Origin: Paracoccaceae bacterium
GTDB taxonomy: Bacteria; Pseudomonadota; Alphaproteobacteria; Rhodobacterales; Rhodobacteraceae
Direction: 5' to 3'
Length of the DNA stretch: 38,536 nt
Assembly (NCBI GenBank): GCA_028875855.1
Contig: JAGWVA010000038.1
Coordinates: forward strand, 1 to 38,536
In this document: one piece after another, positions 11,511 through 19,573 of the stretch
Position numbering within the stretch: the stretch's first letter is position 1
Layout: the number at the start of each line of letters is the position of its first letter
The notes under the pieces: model-generated
Seen by the model: only the letters and a program-made list of their open reading frames with translations
Told to the model about the DNA's origin: nothing
Databases searched by the model: none
Program-made: the position numbers and the translations under genes

Positions 11511-11554
11511 ACATATTCCACGATAGGAATATGTTACTTCTCCCGAAGTTGCAA
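11511..11554 (-). promoter_or_regulatory. Promoter and inverted-repeat operator of the RND operon (ATTC-N8-GAAT type)
   Basis: ACATATTCC at 11511-11519 and GGAATATGT at 11526-11534 form a perfect 9-bp inverted repeat with a 6-base spacer. Its core reads ATTC-N8-GAAT. On the minus strand a candidate -35 TTGCAA (11554-11549) and -10 TATTCC (11531-11526) are 17 bases apart, so the repeat covers the -10, as expected of a repressor operator. ATTC-N8-GAAT is the known operator pattern of the ArsR-family persulfide sensor SqrR (relatives BigR and YgaV). Assignment to that family is inference; the repeat itself is certain. Confidence 0.75.
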
Positions 11555-11586
11555 CCGTTCCGCGCAACGAAATGAAAATTTTCACA

Positions 11587-11621
11587 GCCGAGGTCGCGGA
11601 TGCGACACGGGTTCCCTCGGC
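11587..11621 (-). terminator. Possible terminator structure after the deacetylase gene
   Basis: GCCGAGG at 11587-11593 pairs with CCTCGGC at 11615-11621, and the interval holds a small internal hairpin (GTCGC/GCGAC at 11593-11597 and 11602-11606, which shares one base with the outer arm). It lies just after the deacetylase stop on the minus strand and is followed by an AAAATTTTC stretch. It may end that transcript before the RND promoter; the fold is imperfect. Confidence 0.3.
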
Positions 11622-11625
11622 AGGG

Positions 11626-12387
11626 TCACGCCGCGGGGATCACCGTGACGTCCGGATCGGACAGCCGCACGAAGCGGACGCCCCTGCCCTTCAAGGCCCT
11701 GACACCTTCAACCACGCCCGCGCCGGATGGACGATGCGGCTGATTGACATGGGCGATCAGCACGTCCCCGTCGCGCGCCCGGGCGATGCGGGCGGCGGTC
11801 TCCTGCGTCCCGAAGGAAGCCCCGCCGTCGGCGTTGAGGGAAAATCCCGCGATGCGATACCCCAAGGTCACGATCTGACCAAGCGCCTGCGGGGAATAGA
11901 AGGCCGCCGCCCCGCGATACCATTTCGGCCGGGGCGCGCCCGCCGTCTCGATCAGGTCCGCCCCGACGGTCACCTCGGCGGCGATGGCCTCAGGCGACCC
12001 GGCGGCCTGCACGACACCCCAGAGCCGCTCGGGCCGGTCGATCGCCGCATGGTGATGGGCACCGTGATCGCCGATCTCGAACAGGTCCGGCCGCGCGAGC
12101 AGACGCCGGAAGACCTCGGGATTGCGCCGCAGCCAGATGCCGGTGACGAAGATCGTGGCCGGGATCGCCTCGTCTTCTAGCACGCGCAGGATGCGCAGAT
12201 CCGCCGCGCCGTCGCAGGCGTCCAGCGTCAGCGCGACGCGCGGCGCGCCCAGCGGATCGGCCGAAGGGGCAAGGCGCATGTGCGGCTCGACAAGGCCGCG
12301 CAGCGGATCGGGCCGGGCGGCAAGAACGGGCGTCGCGACGGCCCCGAGAAGAAGCGCGCGACGCGAAAGCGGGAAACCGACTGGCAC
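11626..12387 (-). CDS. Polysaccharide deacetylase (NodB/CE4-like), predicted Tat-exported
   Basis: A 253-residue protein of the NodB-homology fold, a family of metal-dependent enzymes that remove acetyl groups from cell wall or surface polysaccharides. The N-terminus LSRRALLLGAVATPVLAA has a twin-arginine pair followed by a hydrophobic stretch, indicating Tat export. Motif 1 is TLDACDG (D56, D59) instead of the usual TFDDG. Motif 2 is DHGAHHH (H108 and H112 in H-x3-H spacing). Later motifs include WYRGAAAFYSP and SLNADGG. The metal-binding Asp and both His seem to be present, so activity is plausible, but the altered motif 1 places it in a divergent subgroup with unknown substrate. The start is a GTG at 12387 with AGGAG about 10 bases upstream. 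It follows the liv operon after a hairpin, so it may have its own promoter. Confidence 0.82.
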   Translation of the reverse strand: MPVGFPLSRRALLLGAVATPVLAARPDPLRGLVEPHMRLAPSADPLGAPRVALTLDACDGAADLRILRVLEDEAIPATIFVTGIWLRRNPEVFRRLLARPDLFEIGDHGAHHHAAIDRPERLWGVVQAAGSPEAIAAEVTVGADLIETAGAPRPKWYRGAAAFYSPQALGQIVTLGYRIAGFSLNADGGASFGTQETAARIARARDGDVLIAHVNQPHRPSGAGVVEGVRALKGRGVRFVRLSDPDVTVIPAA

Positions 12388-12471
12388 GACGGATACTCCT
12401 GAAACCGGCCCCCGCCGGCGCGCGCACCAAGCCCGGAAAGCCGTTGTCGTTCAACTCACATGGCCGTGTTG

Positions 12472-12500
12472 CCCGGGGCCCTGCCGCGATGGCCCCCGGG
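12472..12500 (-). terminator. Hairpin after livF, likely end of the liv operon
   Basis: CCCGGGG at 12472-12478 pairs with CCCCGGG at 12494-12500, directly after the livF stop. On the minus strand there is no clear U-tract, so this may be a processing or Rho-assisted end rather than a strong intrinsic terminator. Confidence 0.45.
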
Positions 12501-13208
12501 TCAGGAAATCCCGACCCCAAGGTAGCGTTCCAGCACGGACGCGTCCTGCCGGACTTCGGACGCCGGGCCCTCGTGCACGATGCGCCCCGCTTCGAGGATC
12601 ACGCCCCGATCGGCAAAGCCAAGCGCCATCTCGGCATGCTGCTCGACAAGGATCACCGTCACCTGTCCTTCGGCCGCCAGCCGCTCGAAGACCGCCATCA
12701 GCCCGTCGCAGATGACCGGGGCAAGCCCCTCCAGCGGCTCGTCCAGCATCAGAAGCCGCGGCCGCCCCATCAGCGTGCGCGCCACCGACAGCATCTGCTG
12801 CTCGCCGCCCGAGAGCTGCCCGCCGCCGTTCTTGCGCCGCTCCTTGAGGCGGGGGAACAGCGCATAGGCTTCCTCCAGCGTCGCATCCCCGCGCAGGCCC
12901 GCGATCAGGTTCTCCTCGACGGTCAGCGAGCGGAAGATGTCGCGCGTCTGCGGCACGAGGCCCAGCCCGAGCGCCGCGCGCTTGTGCGGCGCAAGCCCGT
13001 CGATCCCCTGCCCGCGCCAGGCGACCGTGCCGCCATGCCGCGTCGTCAGCCCCATGATCGACCCCAGCAGCGTCGATTTCCCCACCCCGTTGCGCCCGAT
13101 CAGCGCCAGCCGCTCGCCTTCGCGGATGTCGAGCGAGATGCCCTGCAAGATCTGCGTGGGCCCGTATCCGGTGCGGAGGTCCTTCAGCGACAGCAGCGGC
13201 TCAGCCAT
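12501..13208 (-). CDS. livF: Branched-chain amino acid-type ABC transporter ATPase (LivF)
   Basis: One of the two cytoplasmic ATPases of a HAAT-family importer. The 235-residue protein has Walker A GRNGVGKS at 38-45, the Q-loop region GLVPQTRDIF, the ABC signature LSGGEQQ, Walker B LLMLDEPLEGL and the switch His in LVEQHAEMAL. The LEGL after Walker B and the C-terminal YLGVG are typical of LivF rather than LivG. ATG 13208 is chosen because it overlaps the livG stop by 8 bases; the alternative start at 13220 adds four residues deep inside livG. It is the last gene of the livKHMGF operon. The ligand cannot be read from the ATPase. Confidence 0.93.
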   Translation of the reverse strand: MAEPLLSLKDLRTGYGPTQILQGISLDIREGERLALIGRNGVGKSTLLGSIMGLTTRHGGTVAWRGQGIDGLAPHKRAALGLGLVPQTRDIFRSLTVEENLIAGLRGDATLEEAYALFPRLKERRKNGGGQLSGGEQQMLSVARTLMGRPRLLMLDEPLEGLAPVICDGLMAVFERLAAEGQVTVILVEQHAEMALGFADRGVILEAGRIVHEGPASEVRQDASVLERYLGVGIS

Positions 13209-13965
13209 GATGCGCCCCAAGGTAAAGGTCGCGCACGCGCGGATCGGCCGAGATCTCGGCGGGCGTGCCTTCGGTCAGGATCGCCCCCGCGACCAGCACG
13301 ATGATCCGGTTCGCGACCTTGAAGACAAGGTTCATGTCGTGTTCGATGATGAGCACGGCGAGGTCCTGCGGCAGCGCCGCGATCGCCTCGGCGATCAGGG
13401 GGCTTTCGCTTGACGGCACGCCGGCGGCGGGCTCGTCGAGGATCAGCACGCGCGGTTTCAGCGCCAGCGCCATCGCCATCTCGACCAGCCGCTGTTGCCC
13501 ATACGCCAGTTGCGACACGACGCGCCCGCCCATGTCGGCCAGCCGGAACTGCGTCAGCAGCGCGTCCACCTCGGCCTCGACCGCCGCGTCGCGGTCGGCC
13601 CGGCGGAAGCCGCGCGCGGTGCGCCCCAGCCGTTCGAGGATCGGCAGCCGCAGGTTGTCGCGCACCGTCATCGTCTTGAACAGGTTGGTGATCTGGAAGG
13701 TCCGGGCGATGCCCGCCTTCACGCGCCCCGCCTCGGAGAGCGGCCGGATATCGCGCCCATCGAAGGTCAGGGTGCCGCTCGACGGCTGCAAGACCCCGGT
13801 GATGAGGTTGGTGAAGGTGGACTTGCCCGCTCCGTTCGGCCCGATCAGCGCCTTGCGATCCCCCGGCGCAAGCCTGAGCGAGATGTCGCGCGCCACCACC
13901 AGCCCGCCGAAGGACTTGTTCAGACCCCGGACCTCAAGGCCCTTTCCCGTCGCGACGCCGGTCAT
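13201..13965 (-). CDS. livG: Branched-chain amino acid-type ABC transporter ATPase (LivG)
   Basis: The second ATPase of the importer, 254 residues. It has Walker A GPNGAGKST at 42-50, the family-typical SFGGLVVARDISL start and the long LivG-type insert between Walker A and the signature. The signature region reads QLAYGQQRLVEMAMAL, Walker B is VLILDEP, and the switch His lies in IIEHDMNLVF. The sequence after Walker B is AAGVPSSES where LivG proteins usually have AAGLNPxE, a mild divergence. ATG 13965 overlaps the livM stop by 4 bases (ATGA). A longer frame reaching 14142 is only overlap with livM. It acts as a heterodimer with LivF under the LivH/LivM permease. Confidence 0.93.
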   Translation of the reverse strand: MTGVATGKGLEVRGLNKSFGGLVVARDISLRLAPGDRKALIGPNGAGKSTFTNLITGVLQPSSGTLTFDGRDIRPLSEAGRVKAGIARTFQITNLFKTMTVRDNLRLPILERLGRTARGFRRADRDAAVEAEVDALLTQFRLADMGGRVVSQLAYGQQRLVEMAMALALKPRVLILDEPAAGVPSSESPLIAEAIAALPQDLAVLIIEHDMNLVFKVANRIIVLVAGAILTEGTPAEISADPRVRDLYLGAHHG

Positions 13966-14903
13966 TGCGGCCTCCGGACAAGACGGCGCAGTTCCGCGGG
14001 CAGGCCCAGAAGCCCCTGCGGGACGGCATAGACCACCGCCAGAACCAGCGCGCCGATGATGAAGAGCCAGTTGAACGGATCGACCGAGGCCGCGACCTCG
14101 TGCACGCTCATGAAGATGGCCGTGCCGATCAGCGCGCCCCAAAGCCGCCCCGTGCCGCCAAGGATCAGCATGATGATCGCCTCGGCCGAGAGCTGGAAGT
14201 CATAGACCGACAGGCTCACGAGCGCGGTCGATTGCGCGGCCAGCGCCCCCGCGATGCCCGCGATCACGCCCGAGATCGTATAGGCCGCGATGCGCCGCCG
14301 CATCACCGGCGTGCCGATGGCGCGCATCCGGGCCGGGCTGTCCTTGATCCCCTGAAGCGCCAGCCCGAAGGGCGAGGATGTCAGCACCTTGAGGAAGACC
14401 ATCACCGCCAGAAGGACCGCGACGGCGTAGATGTAGCCGACCTTTCCGACGAAGTCGAAATCCCAGATGCCGAGGATCGGCGCGGGGGAAATCCCGCTCA
14501 GCCCGTCCGACCCGCCGGTGAAGGCGCTGAACTTGTTGGCGACCTCGCGCAGCACCTCGGCCACCGCGATGGTCAGCATGAGCTGCGTCAGCCCCTCGGC
14601 CCGCATGAGGACGAGCGAGGACACGAAGGCGATCCCCCCGCCCGCCAGCGCGCCCACCGCAAGCCCCAGCAGCGGCGCCTGGCTGACGTGAACGGCGAAA
14701 AGGCCCGCGGCATAGGCGCCGCTTCCATACATCGCCGCCTGCCCCAGCGTGGCGATGCCGGTGTAGCCCTGGATCAGGTCGATCGAGAGCACGAAGATCA
14801 TCATGATGACGACCCGGGTCGTGAAGGCGAGGCTGTAGGGGAAGGCGTAGAAGGTGACGATGGCAGCCAGCACCATCAGGGCGAAACCGGTGATGTCTCT
14901 CAT
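13962..14903 (-). CDS. livM: Branched-chain amino acid-type ABC transporter permease (LivM)
   Basis: A 313-residue inner membrane permease with about eight to nine helices. It carries the LivM hallmarks LSIDLIQGYTGIATLGQAAMYGSGAY near the N-terminus, EGLTQLMLTIAVAEVLRE in the middle, the coupling region GIKDSPARMRAIG, and MLILGGTGRLWGALIGT toward the end. With LivH it forms the channel that receives substrate from the periplasmic binding protein. The ATG at 14903 lies one base after the livH stop, and the gene overlaps livG by 4 bases, so the four genes are translationally linked. Confidence 0.93.
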   Translation of the reverse strand: MRDITGFALMVLAAIVTFYAFPYSLAFTTRVVIMMIFVLSIDLIQGYTGIATLGQAAMYGSGAYAAGLFAVHVSQAPLLGLAVGALAGGGIAFVSSLVLMRAEGLTQLMLTIAVAEVLREVANKFSAFTGGSDGLSGISPAPILGIWDFDFVGKVGYIYAVAVLLAVMVFLKVLTSSPFGLALQGIKDSPARMRAIGTPVMRRRIAAYTISGVIAGIAGALAAQSTALVSLSVYDFQLSAEAIIMLILGGTGRLWGALIGTAIFMSVHEVAASVDPFNWLFIIGALVLAVVYAVPQGLLGLPAELRRLVRRPQ

Positions 14904-14904
14904 G

Positions 14905-15765
14905 TCAGTGCCGCCCCAACAGACCCTTCGGACGGATGCCGAGGATCAGGATCATCGCAAGATAAAAGAAGATCGTGCCGGCATCGGGCACCAGATAGCG
15001 CGCCGCCGTATCGAGGATGCCCAGCAGGATCGCCGCCGCGAAAGAACCGGTGATCGAGCCAAGCCCGCCCACCGCGACGACGGTCAGGAACAGCACCATG
15101 TAGCGCAGCGGATAATAGGCGTCGATCGGCAGAAGCTCGGCCCCGAGGATGCCGCCAAGCGCCGCAAGTCCTGCGCCAAGCGCGAAGGTCGTCGCAAAGA
15201 CACGGCCCGTATCGATCCCAAGGCAGGCGGCCGTCGCGGGGTTGTCCACCGCCGCGCGCAGATTGATGCCGAAGCGCGTCCGCTCGATCAGCAGGAACAG
15301 CCCCCCGATCACCAGAAGCCCCGCCCCCAGCACGTAAAGCCGCTGCGTCGGAAGCGTGCGGAAGCCAAGGTTCACGCTGCCCTGCATCAGCGCGGGCAGC
15401 TTGATCGCCAGAAGCGACGAACCCAGCCAGAGGTTCACGGCCGCGATCATCAGGAAGGTCATGCCGATGGTGGCCAGCACCTGCGGCAGCTCGCCCATCT
15501 TGTAGATCGGGCGGTAAAGCACCCGCTCCATCGGCACCGACAGGATGACCACGGCGGCAATCCCGCCAAGGGCCGCGACAGGAAAGGGCAGGCCCGCGTT
15601 TACCATCGCCCAATGGGTGAAGGCGCCGCCCAGCATGGCAAAGCCCCCATGCGCGAGGTTGACCACCCGCATCAGCCCCATCGTCACCGAAAGGCCGACC
15701 GAGATCATGAACAGGATCATCCCGTAGGCGATGCCGTCCAGCAGGATCGAGGCGATTGTCGTCAT
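14905..15765 (-). CDS. livH: Branched-chain amino acid-type ABC transporter permease (LivH)
   Basis: A 286-residue permease with about eight hydrophobic segments. Typical LivH blocks are LLDGIAYGMILFMISVGLSVTMGLMRVVNLAHGGF at the N-terminus, the RAAVDNPATAACLGID coupling segment, and VAVGGLGSITGSFAAAILLG near the end. It partners LivM in the inner membrane. The ATG at 15765 has GGGG about 8 bases upstream. It is separated from livK by 52 bases that hold a hairpin. Confidence 0.93.
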   Translation of the reverse strand: MTTIASILLDGIAYGMILFMISVGLSVTMGLMRVVNLAHGGFAMLGGAFTHWAMVNAGLPFPVAALGGIAAVVILSVPMERVLYRPIYKMGELPQVLATIGMTFLMIAAVNLWLGSSLLAIKLPALMQGSVNLGFRTLPTQRLYVLGAGLLVIGGLFLLIERTRFGINLRAAVDNPATAACLGIDTGRVFATTFALGAGLAALGGILGAELLPIDAYYPLRYMVLFLTVVAVGGLGSITGSFAAAILLGILDTAARYLVPDAGTIFFYLAMILILGIRPKGLLGRH

Positions 15766-15781
15766 GTCATCCCCGCGTGCA

Positions 15782-15799
15782 GGCCCCGCGGACGGGGCC
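15782..15799 (-). terminator. Intercistronic hairpin between livK and livH
   Basis: GGCCCCG at 15782-15788 and CGGGGCC at 15793-15799 form a perfect 7-bp stem with a 4-base loop, without a U-tract. Such hairpins after binding-protein genes commonly stabilise the upstream message or attenuate read-through, giving more binding protein than permease. That role is inferred here. Confidence 0.5.
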
Positions 15800-15817
15800 C
15801 GCCGCTGTCATCCCGGG

Positions 15818-16993
15818 TTACTTCGAGACCAGCCCAAGGTCCGGCACGTCCTTGATCGTGTCGATTTCCTTGTTCTCGAGCTTCCCGTCCGCGCCCTTCA
15901 CCACTTCGCGGATATACATGTTCTGCGTCAGGCTGCGGGTGCGCGGATCGATGGTGACGGGGCCGCGCGGGCTTTCCCAGCTTGTGCCGATCACCGACTT
16001 CAGCGCCTTGGCGCCATCGGTGCCGCCCGCCTCGATCATCTTGTAGAGCACGCGCATCCCGTCATAGGCGCCGACGGCGGCGAAGTTCGGGGTGACATTC
16101 GGCGCAGCCTTCTGGAAGGCGGCGAGGAAGGCCTTGTTCGCGGCGCTGTCATGGGCGACCGAATAGTGGTGCGCCGTGATCACGCCGATGCCCGCGTCGC
16201 CGATCCCCTGCAACTCGGTCTCGTCCACCAGATCGCCGGTGCCAAGAAACTTGATGCCCGCGGCCTTCAGCCCGTAGTCGCTGTAGGATTTCACGAACGA
16301 AAATGCGGGCGGCCCGGCCGGGATGAAGGAAAACAGCGCGTTCGGCGCCTTCGACTTGATGCGCTGCATGAAGGGCGAGAAGTCGGTCGTGTTCACCGGC
16401 ATCCGGATCTCGTCGAGGATCGTGCCGCCCTTGGCGGTGAATTCCTTGGCGAAGGCCTTGTCCGCGTCGATCCCCGGGCCGTAGTCGGACACCGCGATCA
16501 CCACCGACTTGATGCCATGCGCGATGGCCCAGTCCGCCATCGGCATCGCCGCCTGCGGCAGGGTGAAGCTCGTGCGGATGAACTCGGGCGACTTCGTGGT
16601 GATGATCGAGGTCGCGGCGTTCCAGATCACGGTGGGCACATGCGCCTTGGAGGCAAGCGGCGCGGCGGCCAGCGCGTTGGGCGTGAAGACGTAGCCTGCG
16701 AGGTATTTCACCCCGTCCCGGATCAGAAGTTCCTGCGTGGCCGACTTGGCCGCGGCCGGATTGGGCCCGCCGCTGTCCTTGAAGATGAACTGGACCTCGT
16801 GGCTGCCGGCCATCTTGCCGTGCTGGGCCACCCAGGTGTCGATCGCGCCGCGGAATTCCTGCCCATAGACGGCAAAGGGACCGGAGAAGGGCGCAACAAC
16901 GCCGACCTTGATCACGTCCGCGTTGCCGGCCGTGGCGGTCAAGGCCAAACCAATACCCGCGGCGAACGCCACGTGCCGTGTCGTCTTCGTCAT
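15818..16993 (-). CDS. ABC transporter periplasmic substrate-binding protein (LivK/Peripla_BP_6 type)
   Basis: A 391-residue secreted protein with the signal MTKTTRHVAFAAGIGLALTA ending near GNA, then DVIKVGVVAPFSGPFAVYGQEF, the usual start of type I periplasmic binding proteins for branched-chain amino acids, amides or aromatic acids. KDSGGPNPAAAKSATQELLI and the following VKYLAGYVF match the first-lobe core, and later NTTDFSPFMQRIKSKAPNALF and AAVGAYDGMRVLY match the second lobe. It delivers ligand to LivHM. ATG 16993 has GGAGG just upstream; the longer frame to 17059 has no export signal at its start. Being first in the operon, it probably sets substrate specificity. The binding residues are not conserved enough by eye to name the ligand. 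Confidence 0.9.
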   Translation of the reverse strand: MTKTTRHVAFAAGIGLALTATAGNADVIKVGVVAPFSGPFAVYGQEFRGAIDTWVAQHGKMAGSHEVQFIFKDSGGPNPAAAKSATQELLIRDGVKYLAGYVFTPNALAAAPLASKAHVPTVIWNAATSIITTKSPEFIRTSFTLPQAAMPMADWAIAHGIKSVVIAVSDYGPGIDADKAFAKEFTAKGGTILDEIRMPVNTTDFSPFMQRIKSKAPNALFSFIPAGPPAFSFVKSYSDYGLKAAGIKFLGTGDLVDETELQGIGDAGIGVITAHHYSVAHDSAANKAFLAAFQKAAPNVTPNFAAVGAYDGMRVLYKMIEAGGTDGAKALKSVIGTSWESPRGPVTIDPRTRSLTQNMYIREVVKGADGKLENKEIDTIKDVPDLGLVSK

Positions 16994-17010
16994 GATGATC
17001 CTCCCTTTGC

Positions 17011-17028
17011 GGGGCCTTTCACGGCCCC
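17011..17028 (-). promoter_or_regulatory. Leader hairpin upstream of the binding-protein gene
   Basis: GGGGCC at 17011-17016 and GGCCCC at 17023-17028 form a 6-bp hairpin just before the GGAGG ribosome binding site of the binding-protein gene. A TTGACA lies further upstream on the minus strand (about 17079), a possible -35; a matching -10 is not clear. The rest of the divergent region 17060-17304 shows nothing further recognisable. Confidence 0.35.
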
Positions 17029-17304
17029 TGTTCCTGTGCGCGCGATCAAGCTTCCGCATTTCCGTAACATTGTCAATTATCTTGCGGTCTCCCGATCCAA
17101 GGAGCTTTGCCTATCGCGGCGCAGGGGGAAAGACTTATTCGGAAACGGCGGCTGACCATAAGAAAAAGACAGCGCCGCCCGGCCGCTCGTCCCGCCCCTT
17201 ATGGCTGCGGGCCGGTGCGCGCCGTCACTGGACGCGGACGGCGGGCGCGCTAGACTTTTGAATGGCGGCGCGGGCACGGGACCCGGCCCGACTCGGAGCC
17301 TGCG

Positions 17305-17865
17305 ATGAAGAAGACCCTTCTGCTTGTGCCATTGCTGCTTGCGGGCTGCGGGGCGGCAGTGCCGCTCTGGACGCGCGATTACGCCAGCCAGCAGACCACG
17401 CGGACCTATGCCTCTGCCCCGCCCGCGGTGGTCGCGGCGGCGGCCGAGGCCGTGGTGCGCCAGACGGCGGCGCCGCGCGATGTCACGATGAAGCGAACCG
17501 CGGACGGCGTCGTGATCGACCGCTACTACGTGGGCTACATGGGGCTGCGCAGCGTGACGCTGGATTACACCTTCACGCTTCATGTAACGCCCGAGGGCAA
17601 GGGCAGCCGGGTCACGCTTGACCTCGCCGCTCAGCGCACCTTCAACGACAACGCGACCGACTACAGCCACGACACGGTCTATGACGGCGGGACGATCCCC
17701 TACGGCGATCCCTACCGGCTGTTCTTCGCGCGGATGGACTATGTTCTGGGCAAGCGCGCCGACTGGGTGACCTGCGCCGAGGCGCCGGCCAAACTGGGCG
17801 CGCAGATCGCGCTTGATCCCCTGTGCACGAAGGTCAGCGACGGGCCGATACCGCCGCGCGGCTGA
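17305..17865 (+). CDS. Hypothetical lipoprotein
   Basis: A 186-residue protein with a clear lipoprotein signal: MKKTLLLVPLLLAGC, lipobox LAGC, predicted lipidated Cys15. The mature part is soluble and beta-rich in appearance, with RYYVGYMGLRSVTLDYTFTL and a region rich in Tyr, Asp and Thr (TFNDNATDYSHDTVYDGG). I recognise no family. GGAG 7-8 bases before the ATG supports the start. It is divergent from the liv operon and is followed 58 bases later by the glucan biosynthesis gene on the same strand, so the two may be co-transcribed and act in the same envelope process. That link is only positional. Confidence 0.8.
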   Translation: MKKTLLLVPLLLAGCGAAVPLWTRDYASQQTTRTYASAPPAVVAAAAEAVVRQTAAPRDVTMKRTADGVVIDRYYVGYMGLRSVTLDYTFTLHVTPEGKGSRVTLDLAAQRTFNDNATDYSHDTVYDGGTIPYGDPYRLFFARMDYVLGKRADWVTCAEAPAKLGAQIALDPLCTKVSDGPIPPRG

Positions 17866-17923
17866 GCGTCACGGGGCCTTTTCGCACAAGCGGAAAGCGG
17901 GTATAGCCCCCGTCGCCGTCTTC

Positions 17924-19531
17924 ATGGAGATCATGGTGTTTTCCCCCCTTTCGCGCCTGCGGGTCCGCTCCGCGCTTCTGGCTCTTGCTGCCTGCCTGTC
18001 GCTGACCGCGCCGGCGCTGTCCCAAACCGCCGCCCAGACGGCCGCCCCGCCCTTCACGCCCGCCCTTGGCCCGGCACAGGCCTTTTCCTACGACATCCTG
18101 ACCGCGAAGGCCGAGGCGCTGGCGCAAAAGCCCTATGCCGCCCCTGTGGTCCGGAACCCCGCGGCCTATGACAAGATCGATTACGACGCCTATTGGCGCA
18201 TCCGCTTCAAGCCCGAGGCAACGGTTTATGCCGGCCAGACCCCAATCCAGTTCTTTCACGAGGGGACCTATTTCCGCACCCCCGTCGGCATGAACATCGT
18301 CGCGGGCGGTCAGGCGCGGCACGTGATCTACACGCCCGACTATTTCGACATGCCCAAGGACAGCCCCGCCCGCGCGATCGAAAGCCATGCTGGCTTCGCG
18401 GGCTTCCGCATCATGCGGCCCGGCCTCAAGACCGACTGGATCAGCTTCCTGGGCGCGGCCTATTTCCGCACCGACGGGGCTGACCGCCAATACGGCCTGT
18501 CGGCCCGCGCCATCGCCATCGACACGGGGATGTCCACGCCCGAGGAATTCCCCCGCTTCACCGACTTCTGGATCGAGGGCGGCAAGGACGGGCTGGTCAC
18601 GATCTATGCGCTGATGGACGGCCCTTCGGTCACGGGGGCGATCCGCATGACGGGGCGCGACGCGGACGGGCAAGTGCTCGACGTCTCGACGCGCTTCTTC
18701 TTCCGCAAGCCCGTGGCCCGGCTCGGGATCGCGCCGCTGACCTCGATGTTCTGGTATTCCGAGGAAAACCGGCTTCAGGGCTTCGACTGGCGGCCCGAGG
18801 TCCATGATTCCGACGGGCTGGCCATGATCACGGGCGCGGGCGAGCGCATCTGGCGGCCGCTGAACGACCCGCCGCGCGTCGTGACGTCGAGCTTTTCCGA
18901 CAACAATCCCAAGGGCTTCGGCCTGATCCAGCGGGATCGCAACTTCGACCATTACCAGGATGACGGGGTGTTCTACAACAAGCGTCCCTCGGTCTGGATC
19001 GCGCCGCGGGGCAACTGGGGCGCGGGGGCCGTCCAACTGGTCGAGATCCCGACCGACGACGAGATCTATGACAACGTGGTGGCCTATTGGGTGCCGAAGA
19101 CGATGCCCAAGGCCGGCGACGAGGTCGCGCTGGACTACACGATGACCTGGGGCCGGCTGGCGCCGGTCAACTGGGAAGTGGCCAAGACCGTCGCGACCCG
19201 GATCGGGCGCGGCGGCGTGCCGGGGCAACCGAGGCCCAAGGACCAGTTGAAGATCGCGGTGGATTTCGCGGGCCCCGCGCTGGACGGGCTGACTGCGAAG
19301 GACGGCGTGAAGCCGCAGGTCAGCGCGCCCGAGGGGGTGGATGTCATCAACGCCTATGTCCTGCCGGTGGTCGGCACGAAGAACTGGCGCATGATCTTCG
19401 ACCTGAAGACCCCGCCGGGCACCGACACGGTGGACCTGCGCGCCTATCTTGAAAAGGGCGGAAAGCCCCTTACCGAGACATGGCTGGGCCAGATCCATCC
19501 GGCGCAGATGCTGGCTTTGGGCAAGCACTAG
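17924..19531 (+). CDS. opgG: Periplasmic glucan biosynthesis protein, OpgG/MdoG family
   Basis: A 535-residue periplasmic protein needed in related bacteria for making osmoregulated periplasmic glucans. A Sec-type signal (SALLALAACLSLTAPALSQ) precedes the MdoG domain, which starts with the FSYDILTAKAEALAQKPY block. Family stretches include YDAYWRIRFKP, IQFFHEGTYF, LTSMFWYSEEN, FDWRPEVHDSDGL, SFSDNNPKGFGLIQRDRNFDHYQDD and VQLVEIPTDDEIYDNVVAYWVP. Start choice lies between ATG 17924 and ATG 17933; neither has a well-placed ribosome binding site, and both keep the signal. The length agrees with OpgG and OpgD. No opgH glucosyltransferase follows, unlike the enterobacterial opgGH operon. OpgD is Tat-exported, whereas this signal has no RR motif, which favours OpgG. 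Confidence 0.9.
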   Translation: MEIMVFSPLSRLRVRSALLALAACLSLTAPALSQTAAQTAAPPFTPALGPAQAFSYDILTAKAEALAQKPYAAPVVRNPAAYDKIDYDAYWRIRFKPEATVYAGQTPIQFFHEGTYFRTPVGMNIVAGGQARHVIYTPDYFDMPKDSPARAIESHAGFAGFRIMRPGLKTDWISFLGAAYFRTDGADRQYGLSARAIAIDTGMSTPEEFPRFTDFWIEGGKDGLVTIYALMDGPSVTGAIRMTGRDADGQVLDVSTRFFFRKPVARLGIAPLTSMFWYSEENRLQGFDWRPEVHDSDGLAMITGAGERIWRPLNDPPRVVTSSFSDNNPKGFGLIQRDRNFDHYQDDGVFYNKRPSVWIAPRGNWGAGAVQLVEIPTDDEIYDNVVAYWVPKTMPKAGDEVALDYTMTWGRLAPVNWEVAKTVATRIGRGGVPGQPRPKDQLKIAVDFAGPALDGLTAKDGVKPQVSAPEGVDVINAYVLPVVGTKNWRMIFDLKTPPGTDTVDLRAYLEKGGKPLTETWLGQIHPAQMLALGKH

Positions 19532-19573
19532 GCGAAGAAGGGCCCGGAACAAGGCGCGCAGCGCCGCCGGGCC

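Noticed and set aside
13400-13510. Unusual post-Walker B sequence (VPSSES) in LivG
   Set aside because: Walker motifs, signature and switch His are intact, so this is treated as ordinary divergence.
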